NCBI RefSeq assembly: GCF_900108875.1
Contig: NZ_FNYJ01000006.1
Coordinates: 124,001 to 188,000 of the forward strand
Source: Pseudomonas sp. NFR16
Lineage (GTDB): Bacteria > Pseudomonadota > Gammaproteobacteria > Pseudomonadales > Pseudomonadaceae
Length of the DNA: 64,000 nucleotides
Direction: 5' to 3'
The position numbers were made by a program, and so were the translations under genes. Under the pieces are notes generated by a model, which did no database searches, was not told where the DNA came from, and saw nothing but the letters and a program-made list of their open reading frames with translations. Of this stretch, positions 32,236 through 40,125 are shown piece after piece (within the stretch, counting starts at the first letter, position 1; every line of letters starts with the position of its first letter).

Positions 32236-32886
32236 TCATGCCTGGGCCGGCAACACCATCACCCCACGCACCACCAGATCCTGGATGAACGCCAGCCAGC
32301 CCTGCCGCTCGCCCTGGCTGGCCATGTCCTGACCCAGAAACGAGGTGAGGGTGTGCAGGTTCGAGTTATAGAAGTAGCACAGCGAGGCGATCATCAGGTA
32401 GACATGCTTGATGTCCACATCCTCCCGGAACAATCCCTGTTGCTGACCCGCTTCGATGATTGGTCTGAGCACGCCGACGGCTTCGCCTGACAGGCGCCGC
32501 AACTCGCTGGATTGTCGGGCGTGCTTGCCCTTGTGCAGGTTCTCGATGCTCAGAATCGCGACGAATTCCGGATGAGTCACGTAGTAGTCCCAGACGAACG
32601 CCACCAGTTGGCGCAGGGTCGCCACCGGTGTCGACGGGTCCAGCTGCAGCGTGCTTTCGGTGCGGTTGAACTGCTCGTAGGTGTGCTCCAGCACTTTGAC
32701 GAACAGTTTCTCCTTGCTGCCGAAGTAGTAATAAATCATCCGGTCGTTGGACTCGGCCTCGGCCGATATCTTCTCGATCCGTCCGCCGGAGTAGCCGTCG
32801 CGGGTGAACACGGCGATGGCCGCTTTGAGGATGCGCGCTCGCGTCTGATCGGCCTGTTGCGCGCGGATGCCAGTGTTTTTGCTCAT
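32236..32886 (-). CDS. nicS: NicS, TetR-family regulator of nicAB
   Basis: A 216-residue TetR regulator with the N-terminal helix-turn-helix ILKAAIAVFTRDGYSGGRIE and EAESNDRMIYYYFGSKEKLF. The C-terminal domain matches the TetR_C group found beside catabolic genes. Its position convergent to nicB agrees with P. putida, where NicS represses nicAB until nicotinate or 6-hydroxynicotinate binds. It begins only five bases after the pssA stop on the same strand, so it may be read from the pssA transcript as well as from its own promoter. The 18-base palindrome upstream of nicA is its likely target. Confidence 0.82.
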   Translation of the reverse strand: MSKNTGIRAQQADQTRARILKAAIAVFTRDGYSGGRIEKISAEAESNDRMIYYYFGSKEKLFVKVLEHTYEQFNRTESTLQLDPSTPVATLRQLVAFVWDYYVTHPEFVAILSIENLHKGKHARQSSELRRLSGEAVGVLRPIIEAGQQQGLFREDVDIKHVYLMIASLCYFYNSNLHTLTSFLGQDMASQGERQGWLAFIQDLVVRGVMVLPAQA

Positions 32887-32891
32887 GATCG

Positions 32892-34235
32892 TTACAGAAT
32901 CCGGTACAGCAGGCGTTCGACGCGCACGCGGCTGACGCGCCGCAAAAAGGTGCGCACGCCCAGCGGGTACTCACTCAACGTGTCGAGTTCGTCGAACTTG
33001 CCGACGCGATGGGTATTGCGCATCAGCAGCTCGAGCTCCTGAGCGCGGGGCGTGAGCCATTCGCCCTTGGGATCGTCGATCAGCACGGCGTTTTCCAGGT
33101 CCAGCTGGAAGGCGCGGGGGTTCAGGTTGTTGCCTGTCAGCAGTGTGTAGCGCTCGTCGGACCACAACCCTTTGAGGTGATAGGTGTTATCGCCGTCTTT
33201 CCACAGGTGAATGTTCAACTGATGCCTGGCGATCGCCGCCTGATGCTTCTGCATGAAACGACGCAGGCTGATTTCGTACAGATAAGGCAGCGCGGAAATG
33301 ACCTTGAACGGCTCGTCCGGATCGATGAAGAAGTCGTTGGCGGTTTTGTCGCCAATGATGATGTCCACTTTGACGCCGCGCTTGAGGGCCCGGTTGATCT
33401 CGCGCTTGATCACCAGCGGCATGTTGAAATACGGCGTGCACAGCGTCAGTTGCTGCCGGGTCGCGGCGATCAGGTCGCAAAGCGTCTTGCTCAGCGGGTT
33501 CTTGTTGCCGATGCCCAGCAGCGGGATCAGGCGGAATTCGCCATTCTCACGAATGCCGTCGTTGACGTCATAACTGGCGCGCTTGAGGCGCTGGCGGAAC
33601 TGGCGGATTTCCCCGCGCAGGCTGCGCGAGGCGGGCGGGTTGGGCAGGTCCAGCCGGTGCACGGCCTCGGACGGCAGGATTTCCTGTTGCACCAGACGCA
33701 GAAACGAATCGGCCAGGCCCTTGTTTTCCAGCAAGTGATACCGATCGAGCCGGTATTTCGCCAGTTTGTGCAGGTAGACGTTGTTGATGCTCGCGCCGCT
33801 GTAGATCACGCAGTCATCGATGATGCTGCCCTTCAAATGCAGCACGCCGAACAGCTCGCGGGTCTGCACCGGCACGCCGTAGACCGGCAATTCCTGTTCG
33901 TGCTCGAGGTTTTGCGCCTGATACCACGCCGAATTGCCGGCCTGCTTGCCCGCGCCGATCAGCCCGCGCTGCGCGCGAAACCAGTCCACCAGCACGACGA
34001 TGTCCAGCGCAGGCCTTGCCGCTTTGGCGGCGTAGAGGGCGTCGAGGATTTCCTGACCGGCTTCGTCTTCCTGCAAGTACAGCGCGACGATGCAGATACG
34101 CCGGGTCGCTGCGGCAATCTTTTCCAGCAGCGTGCGCCGATAGTCAGCCGCACTGGGCAGAAGGGTGATTGCGGCGCTGGACGATTCGAAACCGCGCAAC
34201 GCCGCAAGGGTAGAACGTCGGAAGGGAGCCCGCAT
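32892..34235 (-). CDS. pssA: CDP-diacylglycerol-serine O-phosphatidyltransferase (type I)
   Basis: A phosphatidylserine synthase of 447 residues in the phospholipase D superfamily, colinear with E. coli PssA (about 450). The two HKD-like motifs are LHLKGSIIDD and YHLKGLWSDE, and conserved blocks LVDWFRAQRG, YGVPVQTRE and GDKTANDFFI are present. The basic C-terminus (RRVSRVRVERLLYRIL) matches the ribosome/membrane-associated type. It makes phosphatidylserine, the precursor of phosphatidylethanolamine. The ATG at 34235 follows GAGAGG; a TTG eight codons upstream is less likely. nicS follows five bases downstream. Confidence 0.92.
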   Translation of the reverse strand: MRAPFRRSTLAALRGFESSSAAITLLPSAADYRRTLLEKIAAATRRICIVALYLQEDEAGQEILDALYAAKAARPALDIVVLVDWFRAQRGLIGAGKQAGNSAWYQAQNLEHEQELPVYGVPVQTRELFGVLHLKGSIIDDCVIYSGASINNVYLHKLAKYRLDRYHLLENKGLADSFLRLVQQEILPSEAVHRLDLPNPPASRSLRGEIRQFRQRLKRASYDVNDGIRENGEFRLIPLLGIGNKNPLSKTLCDLIAATRQQLTLCTPYFNMPLVIKREINRALKRGVKVDIIIGDKTANDFFIDPDEPFKVISALPYLYEISLRRFMQKHQAAIARHQLNIHLWKDGDNTYHLKGLWSDERYTLLTGNNLNPRAFQLDLENAVLIDDPKGEWLTPRAQELELLMRNTHRVGKFDELDTLSEYPLGVRTFLRRVSRVRVERLLYRIL

Positions 34236-34489
34236 AAGCCTCTCGATGGGTCGGATCAACAGCGCACGAGCTTACACCAGCGCGCGCCTTGTGGTGGTTT
34301 TGGCAGCGGCTTCGTTGACTTGTTCAGGGAAATTTCAGGAACCCGGAGAGCAATGGCGCAGCGGCGTGCAGGGCTGCACACCGGTTGCAGCGCGCTTGCT
34401 CGCAGTGGCCCGGGCCGCCGACGCATTTCGGTCGGTGGCGGCCAAGCCTTCGTGGGCAAGAGCTGTCCTGCAGAAAAACGGCAATCGGA

Positions 34490-35494
34490 TTACACCTTCA
34501 ACACCAGTTTCCCGCTGTTCTCACCTTTGAACAGCATCTGCAGCGTCTCCGGAAACGTTTCAAGGCCGTCAACGATGTGCTCCTTGCTCTTGAGCTTGCC
34601 CTGGGCGAGCCAGCCGGCCATTTCCATGCCCGCCCGAGCGAAATGCTCCGTATGGTCCATGACCACGAAACCTTCCATTCGCGCGCGGTTGACCAGCAGC
34701 GACAGGTAATTGGCCGGGCCTTTGACGGCTTCTTTGTTGTTGTACTGACTGATCGCGCCGCAGATCACCACGCGCGCCTTCAGCGCCAGTCGCGTGAGGA
34801 CGGCGTCCAGAATGTCGCCGCCGACGTTGTCGAAATACACGTCGACACCTTTCGGGCATTCGCGTTTGAGCGCGGCTTGAATGTCTTCGCTCTTGTAGTC
34901 GATGGCGCCGTCGAAGCCGAACTCATTGATGAGTGTCTGGCATTTTTCCTGGCCGCCCGCGATGCCGATCACCCGGCAGCCTTTGATTTTCGCGATCTGC
35001 CCGGCAATGCTGCCCACCGCACCTGCGGCCCCGGAAATCACCACGGTGTCCCCGGCGTTCGGCTGGCCCACCTCCAGCAGCGCGAAATACGCCGACATGC
35101 CGGTCATGCCCAATGCCGCCAGATACACCGGCAAGGGCACCCGCTTGGGGTCGACCTTGTTGAAGCCCTTGGGCTCGCCGACGAAGTAGTCCTGCACGCC
35201 CAGCACGCCCTGGACGTAGTCGCCCACCGCGAAACCGGGGTGATTCGATTCGATCACCTTGCCCACGCCCAGCGCCCGCATGACCGCCCCCAGCTCAACA
35301 GGAGCAATGTACGACTTGCCCTCATTCATCCAGCCGCGCATGGCCGGGTCAAGCGACAGGTATTCACTTTTCACCACAATCTGACCCTCCGCCGCGGTCG
35401 CCACCGGAACGGTCTGAAAGGTGAAGTCGTCGCGGCATGCGGCGCCAACGGGGCGACGCGCGAGGAGAAACTGGCGGTTGTTCAAGGCGCTCAT
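34490..35494 (-). CDS. NADPH-dependent oxidoreductase, CurA/leukotriene B4 dehydrogenase type
   Basis: A 334-residue zinc-independent medium-chain dehydrogenase/reductase. The N-terminus NRQFLLARRPVG is typical for bacterial CurA-like enzymes. The Rossmann motif is VVISGAAGAVGSIAGQIAK, and VDVYFDNVGGDILDAVL plus FEGENSGKLVLKV-like C-terminal residues (LFKGENSGKLVLKV) match the family. Members reduce the double bond of alpha,beta-unsaturated ketones or aldehydes with NADPH. It is a lone gene, divergent from an SDR 250 bases away. Confidence 0.88.
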   Translation of the reverse strand: MSALNNRQFLLARRPVGAACRDDFTFQTVPVATAAEGQIVVKSEYLSLDPAMRGWMNEGKSYIAPVELGAVMRALGVGKVIESNHPGFAVGDYVQGVLGVQDYFVGEPKGFNKVDPKRVPLPVYLAALGMTGMSAYFALLEVGQPNAGDTVVISGAAGAVGSIAGQIAKIKGCRVIGIAGGQEKCQTLINEFGFDGAIDYKSEDIQAALKRECPKGVDVYFDNVGGDILDAVLTRLALKARVVICGAISQYNNKEAVKGPANYLSLLVNRARMEGFVVMDHTEHFARAGMEMAGWLAQGKLKSKEHIVDGLETFPETLQMLFKGENSGKLVLKV

Positions 35495-35743
35495 GATGGT
35501 TCTCGATCAAGAAGAGAAACGCCAGTGATAAACGCGCATGTCGCGCCGGGCAAGTAAAGACGTTGCAGCGAATGCGCCCCGATCCATCTCGATGATGTGA
35601 TCGGTGCTCGACATCACTGCGGTGCATGCACCTTCAACCGGGGCCCTGATAGTGCTGACGGGTGGGGCAAGGCACTGGCTAAACTGCCGCTGTCCGGCCT
35701 TGCGCCATCCCTCTTGATACAGGTACAAAAAAAGGACGAATCC

Positions 35744-36505
35744 ATGAGCATGACGTTTTCCGGCCAGGTCGCCCTGGTGACCGGCGCCGCCGCAGGCATT
35801 GGTCGCGCCACCGCGTTGGCGTTTGCCGAGCAAGGGTTGAAAGTGCTGTTGGTCGATGTGGACAGTGATGGGGGAGAAGGAACGGCGCGATTGATTCGTC
35901 AGGCCGGAGGCGAGGCGCTTTTCCTGCGCTGCGACGTGACCCGTGAAGCCAATGTGCAACAGATGATGAGCCAGGCGGTAGACGCGTTCGGTCGCGTGGA
36001 CTATGCGTTCAACAACGCAGGCATCGAGATCGAGAAAGGGCGGCTGGCCGAGGGCAGCGAAGCGGAGTTCGACGCCATCATGGGCGTGAACGTCAAAGGC
36101 GTCTGGCTGTGCATGAAGTACCAGCTGCCGGTCATGCTGGCTCAGGGCGGCGGGGCCATCGTCAACACTGCATCGGTCGCCGGGCTGGGCGCGGCGCCGA
36201 AGATGAGCATCTACGCGGCCTCGAAACACGCCGTCATCGGCCTGACCAAATCCGCCGCCATCGAATACGCGAAGAAACACATTCGGGTCAACGCGGTGTG
36301 CCCGGCGGTGATCGACACCGACATGTTCCGTCGCGCTCACGAAGCCGATCCGCGCAAGGCTGAATTCGCGGCCACTATGCATCCGGTGGGACGCATCGGC
36401 AAGGTCGAGGAAATTGCCGCGGCCGTGCTCTATCTGTGCAGCGACGGAGCGGCCTTCACGACGGGGCATTCACTGGCAGTGGACGGCGGCGTGACGGCGT
36501 TCTGA
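35744..36505 (+). CDS. Short-chain dehydrogenase/reductase
   Basis: A 253-residue classical SDR: NAD(P)-binding TGAAAGIGRA at about residues 13-22, NNAG near 89-92, and the catalytic Ser in NTASVAG with YAASKHAV carrying Tyr and Lys. It ends SLAVDGGVTAF, as usual. AAAGGA precedes the ATG. The TetR gene downstream is convergent and only one base away from its stop; in many genomes such a TetR protein controls the neighbouring SDR. The substrate is unknown. Confidence 0.87.
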   Translation: MSMTFSGQVALVTGAAAGIGRATALAFAEQGLKVLLVDVDSDGGEGTARLIRQAGGEALFLRCDVTREANVQQMMSQAVDAFGRVDYAFNNAGIEIEKGRLAEGSEAEFDAIMGVNVKGVWLCMKYQLPVMLAQGGGAIVNTASVAGLGAAPKMSIYAASKHAVIGLTKSAAIEYAKKHIRVNAVCPAVIDTDMFRRAHEADPRKAEFAATMHPVGRIGKVEEIAAAVLYLCSDGAAFTTGHSLAVDGGVTAF

Positions 36506-36506
36506 T

Positions 36507-37082
36507 TCACGCGTCCAGTGCCTTGAGCAGGGTTTTGCCGACATTGAGGATCTCTGCGGTCATGTCCTCGTCCTTGACGGCGCGGGCCAGGCCGATGGCG
36601 CCGACCAAGGTGCACATCGCCATCACCGCCTGCGCGCGCTTTTTGGCCGACTGCTTTGCGCTGCTCAGGCTGGCCAGTGTCGCGAATTCTTTTTCAAGCC
36701 CCTGAGCGTACATCTCGCGGACCGGATCGCTGCTGCGGGCGACATCATTGACCAGCGCGGCGAACGCACAGCCCGATCCCGGATCGTTCAGGTGGCGTTC
36801 GCTCAGGTAACGCTCCACCAGATCGCTCATGGTCAGCGTGGAATCCGGTTCGGTGTATTTTTCCAGAGCACTGGCCCGCTTATCGAAGGCGCATTGCAGG
36901 GCCTCCTCAACGAGTTTTTCCCGGGATTCGAAGTGTTTGTAGAATCCGCCGCCCGTTCGACCCGCTTCTTTCATGAGGTCGGCCACCCCGATGCCGTTCA
37001 GCCCGACTTCGCGAAAACGTGCGGCGGCGAGGTCGACGATGTGTTCATGAATGGCAGCCTTCTCGGCCTGTGAGCGCGACAT
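36507..37082 (-). CDS. TetR-family transcriptional regulator
   Basis: A 191-residue TetR protein. The helix-turn-helix spans HIVDLAAARFREVGLNGIG and LMKEAGRTGGGFYKHFESRE. GGAGG lies five bases before the ATG at 37082; an in-frame start six codons upstream lacks a ribosome site. The ligand domain has the pattern of the group controlling SDR or reductase genes. It is convergent with the SDR gene and divergent from the cyclic-nucleotide-gated channel gene, and could act on either. Confidence 0.85.
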   Translation of the reverse strand: MSRSQAEKAAIHEHIVDLAAARFREVGLNGIGVADLMKEAGRTGGGFYKHFESREKLVEEALQCAFDKRASALEKYTEPDSTLTMSDLVERYLSERHLNDPGSGCAFAALVNDVARSSDPVREMYAQGLEKEFATLASLSSAKQSAKKRAQAVMAMCTLVGAIGLARAVKDEDMTAEILNVGKTLLKALDA

Positions 37083-37250
37083 GGGAACCTCCGCTGACAA
37101 CGTTCTGAGCGATATGGCGATCGATCATACGCCAAATGTGGCACGCCCATGCGGTGGATTGGAGGGCGCACGACATCCTGTTCCGGCGCCTCATCCGCTC
37201 GCGCAGTAATCAGCTAAGCTGCACTGGCTGTCTACCTTCAGGGAGCTTCG

Positions 37251-38723
37251 ATGGATCATCTGTGGTTCGCCTATCCACTGATCAGCGCCTCGCTGCTGCT
37301 GATCATCGACCTGCTGCTTTGGCAATGGCTTCACCCCCGATTTCTGCGGCGCAAGCTCGTGTGCCGGCTGGTGCTGTTCGTCCTCTTCAGCATGGCCCTG
37401 CTCGACGGCGGCCTGAGCCCGCTTTATCCGGTGCCCATGGACTGGTCGGTGCCACGCCATGTGTTGGGTACGCTGCTGACCTTTGCCTGGTGGCTGTTCG
37501 GCGCACGCGCGCTGACTGTGCTGGCGGTGGTGGTGATGGAGCCGCGTATCGGCGGCAAGGGCCATCTGCTTCAGGACGTGATGGGCGCGATCTTTTTCCT
37601 GGTGGCCGCGGTCGCTGCGGCGGGCTATGTGCTGGATCTGCCGGTCAAGGGTCTGCTGGCGACGTCCGGCGCCGTGGCGATCATCTTCGGTCTGGCGGTG
37701 CAAAGCACCTTGGGTGATGTGTTCTCCGGCATTGTGCTCAACGCCACCAAACCGTTCCGTGTCGATGACTGGATCCGCGTGGACGATATCGAAGGCAAGG
37801 TGATCGAAATCGACTGGCGCTCCACCCACCTGCTGACTTCCGAAGGCAGCATGGCGGTCATCCCCAACTCCATGGCGGCCAAGACCCGCATCGTCAATTT
37901 CAGCCGCCCTGATCATTTTCATTCGGTGACGCTGTCCATCGAGCTGTCGACCCGTCTGCGCCCCAGCCTGGTGCTGGACTCGCTGGACAAGGCGCTGCAG
38001 GGCTGTCGTGAGCTGCTGGCCCAGCCCAAGCCCTCGGCAATCGTGGTCAAGTCCGGCATGCGCACGGTCGAGTACGAGGTCACCGGCTATGTCAAATCCC
38101 GTGACCGACGCTCGGCGGTGCGCAATCAATTGTTCGATCTGATCCACCGGCAACTGGCGTCCACCGAAACCCGGCAGGAACAGTTGCGTCCTGCTACCCG
38201 GCAGTCTCAAGTGCTCAACACCGTCGGCGCCTTGCGCATGCTCAGCGACGCGGACCGCGCTCAGCTTGAGCAACACATGCGTCTGGCCGCCTATACCGCC
38301 AAGGAGATTGTGCTGGCCGAAGGCGTGGTCCCCGATGCGCTGTTCATCATTGAATCAGGCGTGGTGTCGGTTTCCCTGTTGCGGCCCGAGGGTTGGCTGG
38401 AACTGGGACGGATGGGGCCGGGCGAGTTGCTCGGCGAGGGCGGTTTCGTAGACGCCTCGCCGACACAGGCGCGCTTCTGTGCTTACACCGACTGCATGAT
38501 TTACCGGATCGATAAGGCCGACCTGGAGCCCTGGCTGGCCGAACATGGGGAATTGCTCGGCGCGTTGGCGGGGCTCGCAAAATTCCGCGCCAAGGCCCGT
38601 GCGTCGATGCTCGAAACCAAACCGGCGGTGGCCGATCCGAGCGGATTCCTCAGTTGGTTGCGCAAAAGCGTCAGGCGCCTGGAAATCACCCGCGGCCAGC
38701 GCCCGCCCGACAGGATGAGTTGA
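37251..38723 (+). CDS. MscS-family channel with C-terminal cyclic-nucleotide-binding domain
   Basis: A 490-residue inner-membrane protein. Four hydrophobic segments are followed by the MscS pore and beta domain (ATSGAVAIIFGLAVQSTLGD, then FSGIVLNATKPFRVDDWIRV). A cNMP-binding domain follows at about residues 330-445 (VLAEGVVPDALFIIESGVVS and GPGELLGEGGFVDASPTQAR, resembling the phosphate-binding cassette). This is the architecture of the bacterial cyclic-nucleotide-gated branch of MscS channels, which generally gate poorly by tension. GGGAG precedes the ATG. It stands alone, upstream of an LD-carboxypeptidase gene. Confidence 0.87.
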   Translation: MDHLWFAYPLISASLLLIIDLLLWQWLHPRFLRRKLVCRLVLFVLFSMALLDGGLSPLYPVPMDWSVPRHVLGTLLTFAWWLFGARALTVLAVVVMEPRIGGKGHLLQDVMGAIFFLVAAVAAAGYVLDLPVKGLLATSGAVAIIFGLAVQSTLGDVFSGIVLNATKPFRVDDWIRVDDIEGKVIEIDWRSTHLLTSEGSMAVIPNSMAAKTRIVNFSRPDHFHSVTLSIELSTRLRPSLVLDSLDKALQGCRELLAQPKPSAIVVKSGMRTVEYEVTGYVKSRDRRSAVRNQLFDLIHRQLASTETRQEQLRPATRQSQVLNTVGALRMLSDADRAQLEQHMRLAAYTAKEIVLAEGVVPDALFIIESGVVSVSLLRPEGWLELGRMGPGELLGEGGFVDASPTQARFCAYTDCMIYRIDKADLEPWLAEHGELLGALAGLAKFRAKARASMLETKPAVADPSGFLSWLRKSVRRLEITRGQRPPDRMS

Positions 38724-38862
38724 GATGTCCGACACCCTTCGTGACAGATTCGTCGCCGCAGATCGTTCTGCCCCGACCGCACGCGGCGGCACCGACCTCT
38801 GGATTCGAGGCAATGAGTGCTCTACATTGCCTGTTCATTTGAACGCCAGCCGAGTTGCCCAC

Positions 38863-39792
38863 ATGCCCGCATCCCCTCCGACCCTGCATCCTCAAGTCCT
38901 GCGCGCTGGCGACGCGGTAGCGCTGGTGTCACCGGCAGGGCCGGTGGCCGAGGCAAGGGTTCAGGCCGCTGTGCGCGAGCTGACGGCGTGGGGATTGCGC
39001 CCTCGGGTTTACCCGCACGCACTGGACAGCACGGGATTTCTCGCAGGCAGCGATGCCGACCGGGTGGCGGATCTGAACGATGCGCTCGCCGATCCGGACA
39101 TTCGCGCCGTGTTGTGTAACCGGGGTGGCTATGGCGTGCAGCGCATCCTCGAGCACGTCGATTACGATGCCGTGCGCCGCGACCCGAAACTGGTGGTGGG
39201 CTTTTCCGACATCACGGCGTTGCACGGCGCACTCTGGAACCGGACCGGCCTTGTCACCGTTCACGGCCCGGTGGCCGCGCAACTGGAGCGAGGCGGCGTT
39301 TTCGCCAGCACCCTCAAGCAAGCGCTGATGACCACGCAACCCTCGGTGATCACGGCCGACGCTGACGAGCCCACCTTCAGCGTGCGCACCCGTGGCGTTA
39401 CCGAAGGCATTCTGCTGGGCGGCAACCTGAGCATGCTCTGCACCTGCGTCGGCACGCCGTTCATGCCCGATCTGCGCGATGCGATCCTGCTCATCGAAGA
39501 TGTCGGCGAACTGGCATACCGGGTCGACCGGTTGCTGACACAATTGCGCAACTGCGGAATCCTCCAGCAGGTGCGCGGTATTGCGGTCGGCCAGTTCAGC
39601 GAGCCCGGCCACGGCAATAATCCGGTGCGGCCACCAGATGTACTCAGTGAGCGCCTGGGCGACCTGGGAATCGTGCTATTAGGCGGACTTTCCATCGGTC
39701 ACGGCGATCGCAACCTCGCCGTGGCACTGGGCGCTCACGCGGTGCTGGATGCCGATGAAGGCACGCTGACCGTTTCAGCGGCGGCGCGCTGA
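38863..39792 (+). CDS. ldcA: Muramoyltetrapeptide (LD-) carboxypeptidase
   Basis: A 309-residue S66-family peptidase. The Ser-Glu-His catalytic set is S115 (VGFSDITALH), E212 (LLIEDVGEL) and H280 (LSIGHGDRN); the Ser number equals that I recall for P. aeruginosa LdcA. It removes the terminal D-Ala from recycled muropeptide tetrapeptides in the cytoplasm. The ATG at 38863 was chosen because conservation begins at PQVLRAGDAVALVSPAG; an ATG 46 codons upstream directly follows the channel gene but its extra sequence is not family-like. If the upstream ATG is used the protein would be 355 residues. Confidence 0.9.
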   Translation: MPASPPTLHPQVLRAGDAVALVSPAGPVAEARVQAAVRELTAWGLRPRVYPHALDSTGFLAGSDADRVADLNDALADPDIRAVLCNRGGYGVQRILEHVDYDAVRRDPKLVVGFSDITALHGALWNRTGLVTVHGPVAAQLERGGVFASTLKQALMTTQPSVITADADEPTFSVRTRGVTEGILLGGNLSMLCTCVGTPFMPDLRDAILLIEDVGELAYRVDRLLTQLRNCGILQQVRGIAVGQFSEPGHGNNPVRPPDVLSERLGDLGIVLLGGLSIGHGDRNLAVALGAHAVLDADEGTLTVSAAAR

Positions 39793-40125
39793 CCGACGCG
39801 GATCGAGCGATCAGGCAGCCTCACCGTCGAGCCTGAACGGCGCACGAACAGTCACCGCAGGCCGGTTTCGCTCCTTCATGGCGCGTTACTGAATGACGCA
39901 ACAGGCCGCTGATACGGGGCCGTCGCGCTCACTGCGCTTTGCTGTCTGCTCTGGATACGCCGGTCACCATTCTGGAAGCGACGTTGGCGTAGCTATTTGC
40001 CATTATTCCGACGTCAGAGACTTGTTTTGCAGCTGACCCGTTGCGAATCTGCACGAAAATTGAATGGCCGTGCTGAGCTGGCCTCATTGTGTGCGCCTTC
40101 AGCTGTCGAGCGGGGATTGAGCGAT
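39793..40125. other. 333-base gap before the chemoreceptor gene
   Basis: No gene, terminator with T tract or convincing sigma-28 promoter was found by eye. The chemoreceptor frame stays open backwards into this stretch for about 43 codons, but the sequence there does not look like a receptor N-terminus. Confidence 0.5.
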
